A stretch of 28,566 nucleotides of DNA from JACZXQ01 sp036986155. GTDB lineage: Bacteria > Gemmatimonadota > Gemmatimonadetes > Longimicrobiales > Gaopeijiaceae. The stretch is taken from the NCBI GenBank assembly GCA_036986155.1, contig BTRA01000025.1, positions 1-28,566 on the forward strand. Direction: 5' to 3'. The notes below the pieces were generated by a model. The model had not been told where the DNA came from, made no database searches, and saw only the letters and a program-made list of their open reading frames with translations. Of the stretch, positions 1-7,461 are shown piece by piece (the stretch's first letter is position 1; each line of letters begins with the position of its first letter). The translations under genes and the position numbers were made by a program.

Positions 1-1
1 C

Positions 2-70
2 TTGGCTTCTTCACCCTACATCACCGGCCAAATGATCGTCGTGGACGGAGGGCGGTCGCTGGGCCGGTAA
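2..70 (+). CDS. C-terminal fragment of a short-chain dehydrogenase/reductase (partial)
   Basis: Only the last 22 codons and the stop are present; the gene begins before the window. The fragment reads SSPYITGQMIVVDGGRSLGR at its end. The YITGQ-x-x-x-VDGG pattern is the typical C-terminal signature of classical SDR family NAD(P)H oxidoreductases such as FabG-like 3-oxoacyl-ACP reductases. The substrate cannot be told from the tail. The gene converges on the thioredoxin reductase gene with only ten bases between the two stop codons. Confidence 0.8.
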   Translation: MASSPYITGQMIVVDGGRSLGR

Positions 71-80
71 CGGCCGAGAA

Positions 81-1088
81 TCACTCGCCCTCGACCGCGA
101 CCTTCTCGGCCTCGAGACCGTCCACGCCGCCGTGAGCGAGCCAACGCTCAGCCTCCAGCGCCGCCATACACCCGGTTCCGGCCGCCGTCACAGCCTGTCG
201 ATAGAAATCGTCCATGACATCGCCGGCGGCAAAGACCCCCGGCACGGAGGTGCTGGTCCGCCAGGAGGTGGGAGTCTCGATGTAACCGTTCGGCTTGAGC
301 GCGACTTCCCCACCCAGAAACCCGGTGTTGGGAGAGTGGCCAATGGCGACGAATAGGCCACCAACTTCTATCTCGCTCTCCTCTCCCGAGATCGTGTCCT
401 GGAGCTTGAGGCCGGTGATCACATCGTCCCCGAGGACATCGGTGACGACGGAGTTCCACTGGAACCTTATCGTCTCTTCTGCCATCGCCCGTTCCTGCAT
501 GATTCTCGAGGCGCGCAGCGCGTCTCGTCGGTGGATCACGATGACCTCGCGGGCAAACTTCGCCATGTATATCGCATCCTCCATGGCGGTGTCGCCCCCA
601 CCCACAACCGCGACGACCTGATCACGGAAATGCGGGAGCGCGCCGTCGCACACGGCGCATGCCGACACGCCACCGCCCGACTGGGCCAGCCGCTCCTCGT
701 GGTGCAGGCCGATCCAACGCGCGTTGGCTCCGGTAGCCACGATCACGGTGTCGGCTTCGAGTTCAGTGCCACCGGACGAGACGAGTCGCAACGGACGCTG
801 AGAGAAATCGACCTCTGCAATGTCCTCGGTGACGACGCGCGTCTCGAACCGCTGGGCCTGTTCCTTGAACGCAGCCATCATGTCGATGCCGGTCACGCCC
901 TCCGGGAAACCGGGGTAGTTCTCAACCTCGGTTGTGAACATGAGCTGCCCACCGGGGATCATGGTGCGGCTGCCCATGCCCTCGTAAACGAGGGGATCCA
1001 GTTGGGCGCGAGCCGCGTAGATCGCAGCCGTCCACGCTGCGGGACCCGACCCGACAATGACCAGTTTCTCGTGTTGGCTGTCCGACAT
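81..1088 (-). CDS. trxB: Thioredoxin reductase (NADPH)
   Basis: Flavoprotein that passes electrons from NADPH through FAD and a redox-active disulfide to thioredoxin in the cytosol. Counting from the chosen start, the FAD-binding GSGPAAW lies at residues 13-19, the redox disulfide CAVC at 144-147 followed by DGA, the NADPH-binding GGGDTAME at 163-170 and the HRRD nucleotide motif at 186-189. A second FAD motif of the GVFAAGDV type lies near the C-terminus. The protein has 335 residues, close to the family norm with a short C-terminal extension. The reading frame is open 13 codons further upstream, but the ATG at 1088 is preceded by GGAGAGGG at good spacing and starts the protein at the usual place. 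It is the last gene of the minus-strand run, 64 bases behind the ferredoxin-NADP reductase gene. Confidence 0.95.
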   Translation of the reverse strand: MSDSQHEKLVIVGSGPAAWTAAIYAARAQLDPLVYEGMGSRTMIPGGQLMFTTEVENYPGFPEGVTGIDMMAAFKEQAQRFETRVVTEDIAEVDFSQRPLRLVSSGGTELEADTVIVATGANARWIGLHHEERLAQSGGGVSACAVCDGALPHFRDQVVAVVGGGDTAMEDAIYMAKFAREVIVIHRRDALRASRIMQERAMAEETIRFQWNSVVTDVLGDDVITGLKLQDTISGEESEIEVGGLFVAIGHSPNTGFLGGEVALKPNGYIETPTSWRTSTSVPGVFAAGDVMDDFYRQAVTAAGTGCMAALEAERWLAHGGVDGLEAEKVAVEGE

Positions 1089-1152
1089 ATTCGCCCTCTC
1101 CGCTCTGGAATCTCTTGCCTCGACCACCGAATACTTCGCGGTTCCCTGCCGG

Positions 1153-2160
1153 CTACTTATCCTTGAATACGGCCAGGTTGGTCGAATGACCGGGGCTCAC
1201 CCTCGCATCGGGATCGATGTAGTGCACGGCGTTGTTGACCGCGATCGCGGCCTCGGCATACCCCGTGGCGATCAAGTCGAGTTTCCCCTCGTAGCCGACT
1301 ATGTCACCGGCCGCGTACACACCGGGGATGTTGGTCGCCATGAGTTGGTTCACGACGATGCGATTCTTGTCCAACTCGAGTCCCCAAGCCTTGATCGGCC
1401 CCAGGTCGGGCTTGAAGCCCAAAAAGCTCAACACCGCATCCACTTCGAGCCGCCGTGCTTCCTGGTTTCTGTTGTCCACGACTGTCGCGCCCTGGACGCG
1501 ATCCGATCCGTGGACCTCTTGGACCTCGTGGAACGTCAGCAGGACGAGCTCACCCGCCTCGTGTGCCGCGTGCAGCTGAGCCACCGACGTCTCGTGCGAG
1601 CGGAAGCCGTCCCGCCGATGAACGAGGGTCACCTCAGCCGCCACGTCCTTCAAGATCAAAGTCCAATCGAGCGCGGAGTCCCCGCCGCCCACCAGCAGCA
1701 CGCGTTTACCACGGTACTCCTCTGGATCCTTTACCGAATAGCCGACGCCCCGCCCCATCAGTTCGTGATAGCCAGGGCACGTCAGATGCCGCGGCTCGAA
1801 CGCTCCCTTGCCGCCTGCGACGACCACGGTACGACTCAGGTACTCTCCCTGCCGACCCACCAGCCGGAAAATCTCGGATTCCCGCTCTATCGTGCGGATC
1901 TCTTCGTCGAGGATCACTTCGGGATCGAATTGCATGGCTTGGGTCACCATATCCCGGGCGAGGTCTTTGGCGAGGATCTTCGGGATCCCACCGACGTCGA
2001 AGATGTCCTTCTCAGGATAGAGGGCCTTCAGTTGGCCGCCCAACTCTGGAAGCGAATCAATGATTCGAGTCGACACCCCCCTGAGACCGCCATAGAACGC
2101 ACCGAAGAGACCCGTGGGCCCGCCCCCGATGATGGTGATGTCACGAACGCTGTCGTCCAC
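1153..2160 (-). CDS. Ferredoxin--NADP reductase, thioredoxin-reductase-like type
   Basis: A 335-residue FAD/NADPH protein of the TrxR-like ferredoxin(flavodoxin)-NADP+ reductase group (the YumC type of Bacillus). The FAD motif GGGPTG is at residues 12-17, YSVKDP at 141-146, the NADPH motif GGGDSALDW at 158-166 and HRRDGFRSHE at 181-190. Unlike the neighbouring thioredoxin reductase it has no CxxC disulfide in the NADPH domain, and it ends in PGHSTNLAVFKDK, the characteristic C-terminal extension that covers the flavin in this group. It would supply or withdraw electrons for ferredoxin- or flavodoxin-dependent enzymes in the cytosol. The start is GTG; the ribosome binding site is weak. It sits between the AI-2E-family gene (87 bases upstream) and trxB. 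Confidence 0.9.
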   Translation of the reverse strand: MDDSVRDITIIGGGPTGLFGAFYGGLRGVSTRIIDSLPELGGQLKALYPEKDIFDVGGIPKILAKDLARDMVTQAMQFDPEVILDEEIRTIERESEIFRLVGRQGEYLSRTVVVAGGKGAFEPRHLTCPGYHELMGRGVGYSVKDPEEYRGKRVLLVGGGDSALDWTLILKDVAAEVTLVHRRDGFRSHETSVAQLHAAHEAGELVLLTFHEVQEVHGSDRVQGATVVDNRNQEARRLEVDAVLSFLGFKPDLGPIKAWGLELDKNRIVVNQLMATNIPGVYAAGDIVGYEGKLDLIATGYAEAAIAVNNAVHYIDPDARVSPGHSTNLAVFKDK

Positions 2161-2247
2161 GCTGGGCTCTATTGCTGGGGTTGTCGTCCTGGCGCCCGGG
2201 ACGGACGTCGCTCTGATCGGACCATCAACGATAACCGGACGGAGGGC

Positions 2248-3570
2248 TCAGGCAACCGGCCCCGGAGGAGAGTTCTGCTCGGGCTCGCCACGCAAGCCGG
2301 CCACCCCTAGATAGATCTCGGAGTCCCTGTATCGGGCGACGGCGCGCACCACCAGGAGCTTCACTCCGACAGCCAACGGAATGGCGATCAGAAAACCCAC
2401 GAATCCGAAGAAGAACCCGGCAATCGAAAGCGCCAGAACGACCCAAACGGGATGCAGTCCCACCGACTCGCCCACGATGCGTGGGCTGATGACCGTGCCC
2501 TCGAGCGTCTGCGTCACCGCATAGACCACAGCCAGCTTGACCAACGAGGCGACCACGCTACCGCTGGCAAGGGCAATGATGACCGCTGGGATGAGGCTGA
2601 GGGCTAGGCCCAGGTACGGCACAAGGCTCAACACCCCTACGAGGGAACCGAGCAAGAGAGCGTATGGGAATCGGGTGATCAGCAAGCCGGTAGCCATCAG
2701 CGCACCAAGGATGAGCGCTACCGTGAGCTGCCCGCGGAGGTAGCTCGAAAGGAGTTGGTCGTACTCCCGCGCGAACTCGACCACCGCGGCTTCGTTCGGC
2801 CGGGGGATGAACTGGCGCGCCTTCGCCTTGATGCGGTCGTAGTCCCGAAGGAGGTAGAATGTGAGTACGGGCGTGAGCACTCCATACCCGAGGACGCTGA
2901 GGGCAGTGCCCAGTCCGCTACCGAGACCGAGCACGCCGCTCGCGGCTGCACTAGCGATGGCTCTCCAGCGCTCCTGCAAGAAGGCGACGATCGTCTCGGG
3001 TCTCAGATCCCGCAGCCGGGCCAAAATGGCCGCTTCATCGATTCCGGGAAGATCGATGTTCAAGCCACCGTCCACCCAGCCGATCACACGACTCAGCACC
3101 GCGGGGGCACCCTGAATCACCTGGTTTACTTGGTGCATCACCGCCGGCACGCCCACGATGATAGCCGCGGCCGCCAGTCCCAGCACAGGCATCGCGAGGA
3201 GCACGATCGCCAGCGCACGGCCGATGCCCCGATCCTCCAAACGGTCCACCAGCGGGTCCAGAACGTACGCCAGGACGAGCCCCAGGACGAAGGGAGCGAT
3301 GAGGAACCCCGTCTCCTGGAGCAACCAGTAAAGGGTCAGGAGGCCGGTAAGTGTCACCACAAGAGTATGCCCTCGCCCGCCACGGAACGGGAGCAGCAAT
3401 GCCACGAAGACCAGGAACAGAATGAACGGGTTCAGGATCCCCTGGATCTCGAACAGGAAAAGACCCAAAACCGCGAGCGCAGCCAATCCGGAAAGGGACC
3501 ATAGGGGCATCACCGGCGAACTACTCTCTCCGGCGGGGCCGCTCCCCGGAGCCTCGGGGTTCGTAGTCAT
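2248..3570 (-). CDS. AI-2E family transporter (PerM/TqsA-like membrane protein)
   Basis: A 440-residue integral membrane protein of the AI-2 exporter superfamily (old name UPF0118). It shows two hydrophobic segments near the N-terminus, another pair at about residues 70-130, a soluble stretch at about 150-215, and a C-terminal membrane block that contains the family's conserved glycine- and proline-rich segments (VGVLSLVPYLGLALSLIP; ISPRIVGESVGLHPVWVVL). Members have been linked to export of autoinducer-2 or other small solutes and to Na+(Li+)/H+ antiport; the substrate cannot be inferred here. Its ATG overlaps the stop of the Nudix gene in an ATGA arrangement, so the two are probably translationally coupled. 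Confidence 0.9.
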   Translation of the reverse strand: MTTNPEAPGSGPAGESSSPVMPLWSLSGLAALAVLGLFLFEIQGILNPFILFLVFVALLLPFRGGRGHTLVVTLTGLLTLYWLLQETGFLIAPFVLGLVLAYVLDPLVDRLEDRGIGRALAIVLLAMPVLGLAAAAIIVGVPAVMHQVNQVIQGAPAVLSRVIGWVDGGLNIDLPGIDEAAILARLRDLRPETIVAFLQERWRAIASAAASGVLGLGSGLGTALSVLGYGVLTPVLTFYLLRDYDRIKAKARQFIPRPNEAAVVEFAREYDQLLSSYLRGQLTVALILGALMATGLLITRFPYALLLGSLVGVLSLVPYLGLALSLIPAVIIALASGSVVASLVKLAVVYAVTQTLEGTVISPRIVGESVGLHPVWVVLALSIAGFFFGFVGFLIAIPLAVGVKLLVVRAVARYRDSEIYLGVAGLRGEPEQNSPPGPVA

Positions 3571-4052
3571 CCGGATCCCTCCCGCTTAGCATCACTTTCC
3601 TCGAGCAAGCCATCCGCAGTTCCCGAATCTATAAGCTGCTGGGCCACCCGCATGACCTCTCGGGCGTTGTCGTAGGCCACCTCCGCGATAGCCTCGTCGA
3701 CCGGAAGCCAGCGACACTCGGTAATGCCCTCCGATCGCTCGGGTTCCGGGTCGCCGAATCGGGAACCCATCAGGAAATACTGGCAGTACTTGTGGATGAG
3801 CCGCCCCTCAAAGCGAAAATACCAATCCGTCGTCCCGAGCGAAGGTCCGATTTCCACGCCGGTCAAGCCGGTTTCCTCCCCCACTTCTCGTAGCGCAGCA
3901 GCCTCTGCCGTCTCTCCGTTCTCGACGTGTCCCTTTGGGAGCCCCAGCTTGCCGTACGGGTCCCGGATGAGCAGAAAATGTACGGCGCCCTCCATGCGGC
4001 GGGTGACGACACCCCCCGCGCTCCGCTCGGTCCTAGCGCGTTTGTTCGGCAT
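3567..4052 (-). CDS. Nudix hydrolase
   Basis: A 161-residue cytosolic hydrolase of nucleoside diphosphates linked to another group. The complete Nudix box lies at residues 41-63: it opens with GHVENGE and closes with REVGEETGL, keeping the metal-binding REVGEE core. The N-terminal SAGGVV strand and the KLGLPKG lead into the box are typical of the diadenosine tetraphosphate (Ap4A) hydrolase-like subgroup, so a dinucleotide polyphosphate is the best guess for the substrate. The gene begins 12 bases after mlaD and overlaps the AI-2E-family gene by four bases, which places it inside the operon. Confidence 0.93.
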   Translation of the reverse strand: MPNKRARTERSAGGVVTRRMEGAVHFLLIRDPYGKLGLPKGHVENGETAEAAALREVGEETGLTGVEIGPSLGTTDWYFRFEGRLIHKYCQYFLMGSRFGDPEPERSEGITECRWLPVDEAIAEVAYDNAREVMRVAQQLIDSGTADGLLEESDAKREGSG

Positions 4053-4064
4053 CGACCGCTCGAG

Positions 4065-5075
4065 TCAGAAGATCGAGAGCCGAACGTACTTGCGCGGATT
4101 CGCACGGATATCGTCGAGCAGCGAACCCATCTTCTCGAGTAAATCCTCCGCACGCAGCGCGAACGTCGTGTCTACGAGTAGCCGGCCGATCGAACCTTCT
4201 CCCGCCTCGACCCGACCGGCGATGCGACTGAGCCGCGCCATAGTCGAATCGGCCGACGTCAGGGTGCTCTCGAGCCGGTCGACGGCCGAGCTCACGTCGC
4301 CCGGAACGCTGCGGAAGTCCGCTGTGATCGCGACTGTGTTGTCGAGAATCGAGTCCATCCGGCCGGAAGCCAGCACTGCGTCTAGACGGTCGATCGCGGT
4401 ACGGGCCGCTGTCAGGGTACTCGCGATTTCTTCCGAGGCGACGCGGATCTGCTCGGCGGTGCCCGTAATCTGTGACGATTCTTCCTCAACGACCGTTTTC
4501 AGCGTTGCAGTGAGCTCTTCCATGTTGTTGATGGCCTGCGCCAGGCTCGCAGCGGTCTCGTCACTGAACGCCTTGTCGAATCGATCGGTGAGCACCGCGA
4601 GGTTTTGGGCGACCTCATCCGCGACGGTCGTCAGCCGCGAGATGTCGGGAAGGGTGAATCCGCCGAGCACGCGGATGCCGTTCTGGATACGGCGGCTCGG
4701 TGGCACGTCGTAAAACGCGAAGTTCGGAAAGCTGGAACGGGTTACGATCTCCGCCTGCCAGTCGCCGAAGAGCGACTCCGGTGCAAGCACCACAACCGCG
4801 TCGGGAGCGGGTATGTTCTCCCCCTCGAGTTGAAGGACGATGCGGACCGCGTCACCTACCGGCTCCACGCTGATCGGGCCCACCCGCCCAATCGAGACTC
4901 CACGGAACTTCACGGCGTTCCCCGGCGCGAGTTGGCCGACGTCGCTCACGAGCACGTGGACCTCGGTCTCGATCCTGCCGAAGCCTCTCCCCTGTAGCCA
5001 GAGCGTGCCTCCGAAGCCAACGATGAACGAGGCGATGACCACAGACCCGACCAGGAGCTCTCTTCTCTGGGTCAC
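4065..5075 (-). CDS. mlaD: MlaD family protein (MCE domain), lipid-transport substrate-binding subunit
   Basis: A 336-residue periplasmic protein anchored by one N-terminal membrane helix (about residues 7-28), followed by one MCE domain (about 37-115, containing the typical GNAVKFRGVSIGRV strand-turn) and a long, mostly helical tail of about 200 residues. The tail ends in DDIRANPRKYVRLSIF, a C-terminal motif common in MCE proteins of diderm bacteria. MCE subunits form a hexameric ring that carries phospholipids between the inner membrane ABC transporter and the periplasm. The start is GTG at 5075, and it overlaps the stop of mlaF as GTGA. No mlaA, mlaB or mlaC is seen nearby, so this is a minimal EFD set. 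Confidence 0.93.
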   Translation of the reverse strand: MTQRRELLVGSVVIASFIVGFGGTLWLQGRGFGRIETEVHVLVSDVGQLAPGNAVKFRGVSIGRVGPISVEPVGDAVRIVLQLEGENIPAPDAVVVLAPESLFGDWQAEIVTRSSFPNFAFYDVPPSRRIQNGIRVLGGFTLPDISRLTTVADEVAQNLAVLTDRFDKAFSDETAASLAQAINNMEELTATLKTVVEEESSQITGTAEQIRVASEEIASTLTAARTAIDRLDAVLASGRMDSILDNTVAITADFRSVPGDVSSAVDRLESTLTSADSTMARLSRIAGRVEAGEGSIGRLLVDTTFALRAEDLLEKMGSLLDDIRANPRKYVRLSIF

Positions 5076-5821
5076 GACATGCCCTCCATCAGTTCCGGCC
5101 GGCCCTCGACGAAGGCCCGAACCAGGGGATCCTCACTGGTACGAATCTCCTCCACGGTGCCCACCGCTCTCATCTTGCCATCGTACAGCATGGCGATCCG
5201 ATCGGAGATCCGATAGGCGCTGTCCATGTCATGCGTAATCACGACACCGGTGACTCCCAGCTCCTCCTTCATGCGGATGTTGAGCCTGTCGATCACCTTG
5301 ACCGTCACGGGGTCGAGTCCGGTCGTAGGCTCGTCGTAGAGCAAGTACTTGGGTCCCGTGGCGATGGCGCGGGCCAAACCGGCTCTCTTCTTCATGCCGC
5401 CGGACATCTCCGATGGATAGCGGTCGTGTACGTCGTTGAGGTCGACCAGGGAAAGGCATTCATGCACGCGCGCCCGAATCTCCTCCTCGTCCATGTCGGG
5501 GATCCGAAGGAGGCCCATCGCGACGTTCTCGCCGATGGTCATCGAGTCGAATAGCGCGGCAAACTGGAACACGTAACCGACATTCCGCCGCAGCTCGGTG
5601 AGCGCCGATCTGTCCATAGCGCCCACGTCCATCCCGTCCACGTGCACGGTGCCGCTATCGGCTCTCATCAGCCCGATAATGTGTTTCAGCGTGACCGATT
5701 TGCCCGCCCCAGAATAGCCGATGATGCTCAGAGTCTCACCATCCTTTATGGTGAGCGAAAACCCCGTGAGGATCTCCTTGTCGCCGAAGGCCTTGCGCAC
5801 CTCAAGAAGCTCGATGCTCAC
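5072..5821 (-). CDS. mlaF: ABC transporter ATP-binding protein, MlaF family
   Basis: A 249-residue ABC ATPase that powers the MCE lipid transporter. Walker A GYSGAGKS is at residues 35-42, the Q-loop glutamine follows YVF at about 86, the signature SGGMKKR is at 140-146, Walker B plus catalytic Glu (YLLYDEP) at 159-165 and the H-loop His at 197. SGGMKKR is the hallmark of the MlaF/Mkl group of lipid-transport ATPases. The open frame extends upstream inside mlaE, but the natural start is the GTG at 5821, which overlaps the mlaE stop as GTGA; translation from there begins directly at the first beta strand (SIELLEV). Another GTGA overlap joins it to mlaD. Confidence 0.95.
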   Translation of the reverse strand: MSIELLEVRKAFGDKEILTGFSLTIKDGETLSIIGYSGAGKSVTLKHIIGLMRADSGTVHVDGMDVGAMDRSALTELRRNVGYVFQFAALFDSMTIGENVAMGLLRIPDMDEEEIRARVHECLSLVDLNDVHDRYPSEMSGGMKKRAGLARAIATGPKYLLYDEPTTGLDPVTVKVIDRLNIRMKEELGVTGVVITHDMDSAYRISDRIAMLYDGKMRAVGTVEEIRTSEDPLVRAFVEGRPELMEGMS

Positions 5822-6600
5822 AGCAACACCGCCGCCCAGAAGGCATCCAAGACCAGGATGAGCATGGTCGAGACAACCACTGTGCGGGTGGTGGCGTGTC
5901 CGACGCCCTCCGCGCCACCCATCGTGTGGAAGCCGAAGAACGACCCGACGCCCGTGACGATGAGGCCGAAACTGACGCTCTTGATCATGGCGAACGTCAC
6001 ATCGAAGGGGTCGAAGAAGATCTTGAGGCCCTTCACGAACTGGGGCGAGCCCATGTCCAACAAGCCCATCGACGTCACCCACCCCGCCACCACCCCGATT
6101 GAGATGGCCAGGGCCACCACGACGGGAAACATGAGGACACCTGCCACCACTCTCGGGACCACCAAATAGGCCAGCGGGTCGTACGCAAGTGTTTCCAGGG
6201 CGTCGATTTGCTCGGTGACACGCATGGTCCCCAGCTCTGCGGCAATGCTCGCGCCGACGCGGCCAGCCAGGGCGAGACCGGTGAGCACCGGCCCCAACTC
6301 GAGGATCATGGTCTTCCCAACCAACGTGCCCACGAAGTACTCGGGTACACCGCCGGTGAGTGTATAAGACGCCTGCAACGCCAAGACGATGCCGGTGAAC
6401 GTCGCCACGAACATCGCGATGGGCACCGAGGCTACGCCGATCTTATACATCTGGGTGGAGATGTGTGGCGCCCAAATATCGACGTTCTTTAGCGCGCGCA
6501 CGGCCCCTGCTGCGAGGTACCCTCCCTGACCAGATGCGCGGACGAGCGCGAGCGTGGCTCGACCGACCGACTGGATGGGCGTAAGCAAGGGGTGGGTCAT
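5818..6600 (-). CDS. mlaE: ABC transporter permease, MlaE family
   Basis: Inner-membrane permease of the MCE phospholipid transporter, 260 residues from the ATG at 6600. An in-frame GTG lies three codons upstream at 6609, and neither start has a clear ribosome binding site at the right distance, so the exact start is uncertain. The protein has an amphipathic N-terminal region, then about five membrane helices. The family signature ELGTMRVTEQIDALETL followed by AYLVVPRVVAGVLM is present; this is the cytoplasmic coupling helix that contacts the ATPase. The stop overlaps the GTG of mlaF by four bases. The gene follows the small unknown gene at 6660-7025 by about 60 bases. Confidence 0.95.
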   Translation of the reverse strand: MTHPLLTPIQSVGRATLALVRASGQGGYLAAGAVRALKNVDIWAPHISTQMYKIGVASVPIAMFVATFTGIVLALQASYTLTGGVPEYFVGTLVGKTMILELGPVLTGLALAGRVGASIAAELGTMRVTEQIDALETLAYDPLAYLVVPRVVAGVLMFPVVVALAISIGVVAGWVTSMGLLDMGSPQFVKGLKIFFDPFDVTFAMIKSVSFGLIVTGVGSFFGFHTMGGAEGVGHATTRTVVVSTMLILVLDAFWAAVLL

Positions 6601-6659
6601 GCCGGGCACACTAGTGGGTCCACCAGGGTGATCCTCCCGGATTGAGGTCTCCTAAAGGA

Positions 6660-7025
6660 TCAGCCGCCACCGCCCCGGGCCCGGGACAGGTCGTCTTCCA
6701 AAGTAAAGATAACCTCCTCCGACCCTCCGTCGCCCGTAGGCACCTCGCAGGTGACCTGCACCCGGCGCACGTGGCGGAAGGGGTCACCGATCGAGACCTC
6801 GAGGTCCAGCTCTTGGTCGGCGGACGAAAGGCGCGTCCGGATGCGCGCGCCGGGTGGCGCCTCGCCGCGATCACCGGGATTGCGGAAGAGCGTCTTGGTC
6901 GATTGCCGCCCGCTGTCAAGTGTCCGCGTGACCTTGACGAGGCGCAGCCAGTCGGGCTGATAGTTGACGGCATACGCGAATCCTTGTTGATCCGCGCCCC
7001 GCCCCTCCCGGTTGTGCCTAGCCAT
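6660..7025 (-). CDS. Hypothetical protein, first gene of the mla operon
   Basis: A 121-residue soluble protein I do not recognise. It has no signal peptide, membrane helix or cysteine-rich motif. It begins with a basic, hydrophilic segment, then a strand-rich middle (AYAVNYQPDWLRLVKVTRT, LDLEVSIGDP, VRRVQVTCEVP) and a C-terminal glycine run. The frame is open 28 codons further upstream, but the ATG at 7025 has a strong ribosome binding site (GGAGGAGGT), while the upstream part lies in AT-rich non-coding-looking sequence. A perfect TTGACA -35 element lies about 70 bases upstream. The position suggests a role connected with the lipid transporter or simple co-transcription; there is no direct evidence for either. 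Confidence 0.7.
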   Translation of the reverse strand: MARHNREGRGADQQGFAYAVNYQPDWLRLVKVTRTLDSGRQSTKTLFRNPGDRGEAPPGARIRTRLSSADQELDLEVSIGDPFRHVRRVQVTCEVPTGDGGSEEVIFTLEDDLSRARGGGG

Positions 7026-7068
7026 ACCTCCTCCGAGCGAAATCCCACGATCCCAGAAATCGTAAACG

Positions 7069-7097
7069 AATGTTTTTCTCTCAAGGGAAAATGTCAA
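7069..7097 (-). promoter_or_regulatory. Candidate sigma-70 promoter of the mla operon
   Basis: On the minus strand TTGACA (7097-7092), identical to the consensus -35 box, is followed after 17 bases by AACATT (7074-7069), a poor -10 box. Transcription would start about 35 bases upstream of the ATG at 7025. The surrounding sequence is markedly AT-rich compared with the rest of the window. The -10 match is weak, so the promoter is a suggestion only. Confidence 0.4.
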
Positions 7098-7273
7098 GAA
7101 TTTTTCCACACGGTTCGGAGAAAAAGCCTAAATTAAGCCATTTTCGGTATTTCAGAGATTGGAGATATTACCAGATCCAGGCGTTTCCACCGATAGCATT
7201 GATTATGAAAAACCGCCACTGCCGACCCATGAAAACAGGTGCGACCGGGGCTCGGAGAGGACTCGGTTCACCC

Positions 7274-7303
7274 TTGACCCCCCACCTTACCCAACGTTAC
7301 TAT
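7274..7303 (+). promoter_or_regulatory. Candidate sigma-70 promoter of rho
   Basis: TTGACC (7274-7279), five of six matches to the -35 consensus, is followed after 18 bases by TACTAT (7298-7303), four of six matches to the -10 consensus. Transcription would begin near 7310 and give a leader of about 150 bases. Confidence 0.4.
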
Positions 7304-7461
7304 TTGGTTGATCCCCAGCATTTGAATTCTTCACGCCCAGCGCGCGTCTGGAATCCCCCTTCGTTTGAGTTGGTTCTCACGGCTGTTTTCACTGCAGGCG
7401 ATCCACTAGCCGATGTGCCCCCACCGGCGTAAAGCCAATCGTAAGTCGAGTTTAGGAAAAC

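Larger units (their letters stand above)
7026..7461. other. Divergent intergenic region between the mla operon and rho
   Basis: This 436-base stretch has no convincing gene. Its left third (about 7062-7225) is AT-rich and contains the candidate mla promoter. The right part holds a candidate rho promoter (7274-7303) and a leader of about 150 bases before the rho start. Open frames here lack normal codon use and similarity that I recognise. A leader of this length would allow Rho to control its own transcription, as is known for E. coli rho, but no specific element is visible. Confidence 0.6.

Noticed and set aside
2182..2209. Imperfect GTCGTCC...GGACGGAC hairpin between the AI-2E-family and ferredoxin reductase genes
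   Set aside because: The stem has a bulge and no U-run follows on either strand, so I do not call a terminator.
1057..2310. A 417-codon open frame on the plus strand
   Set aside because: It is antisense to the ferredoxin-NADP reductase gene, which has clear motifs; the antisense product has none.
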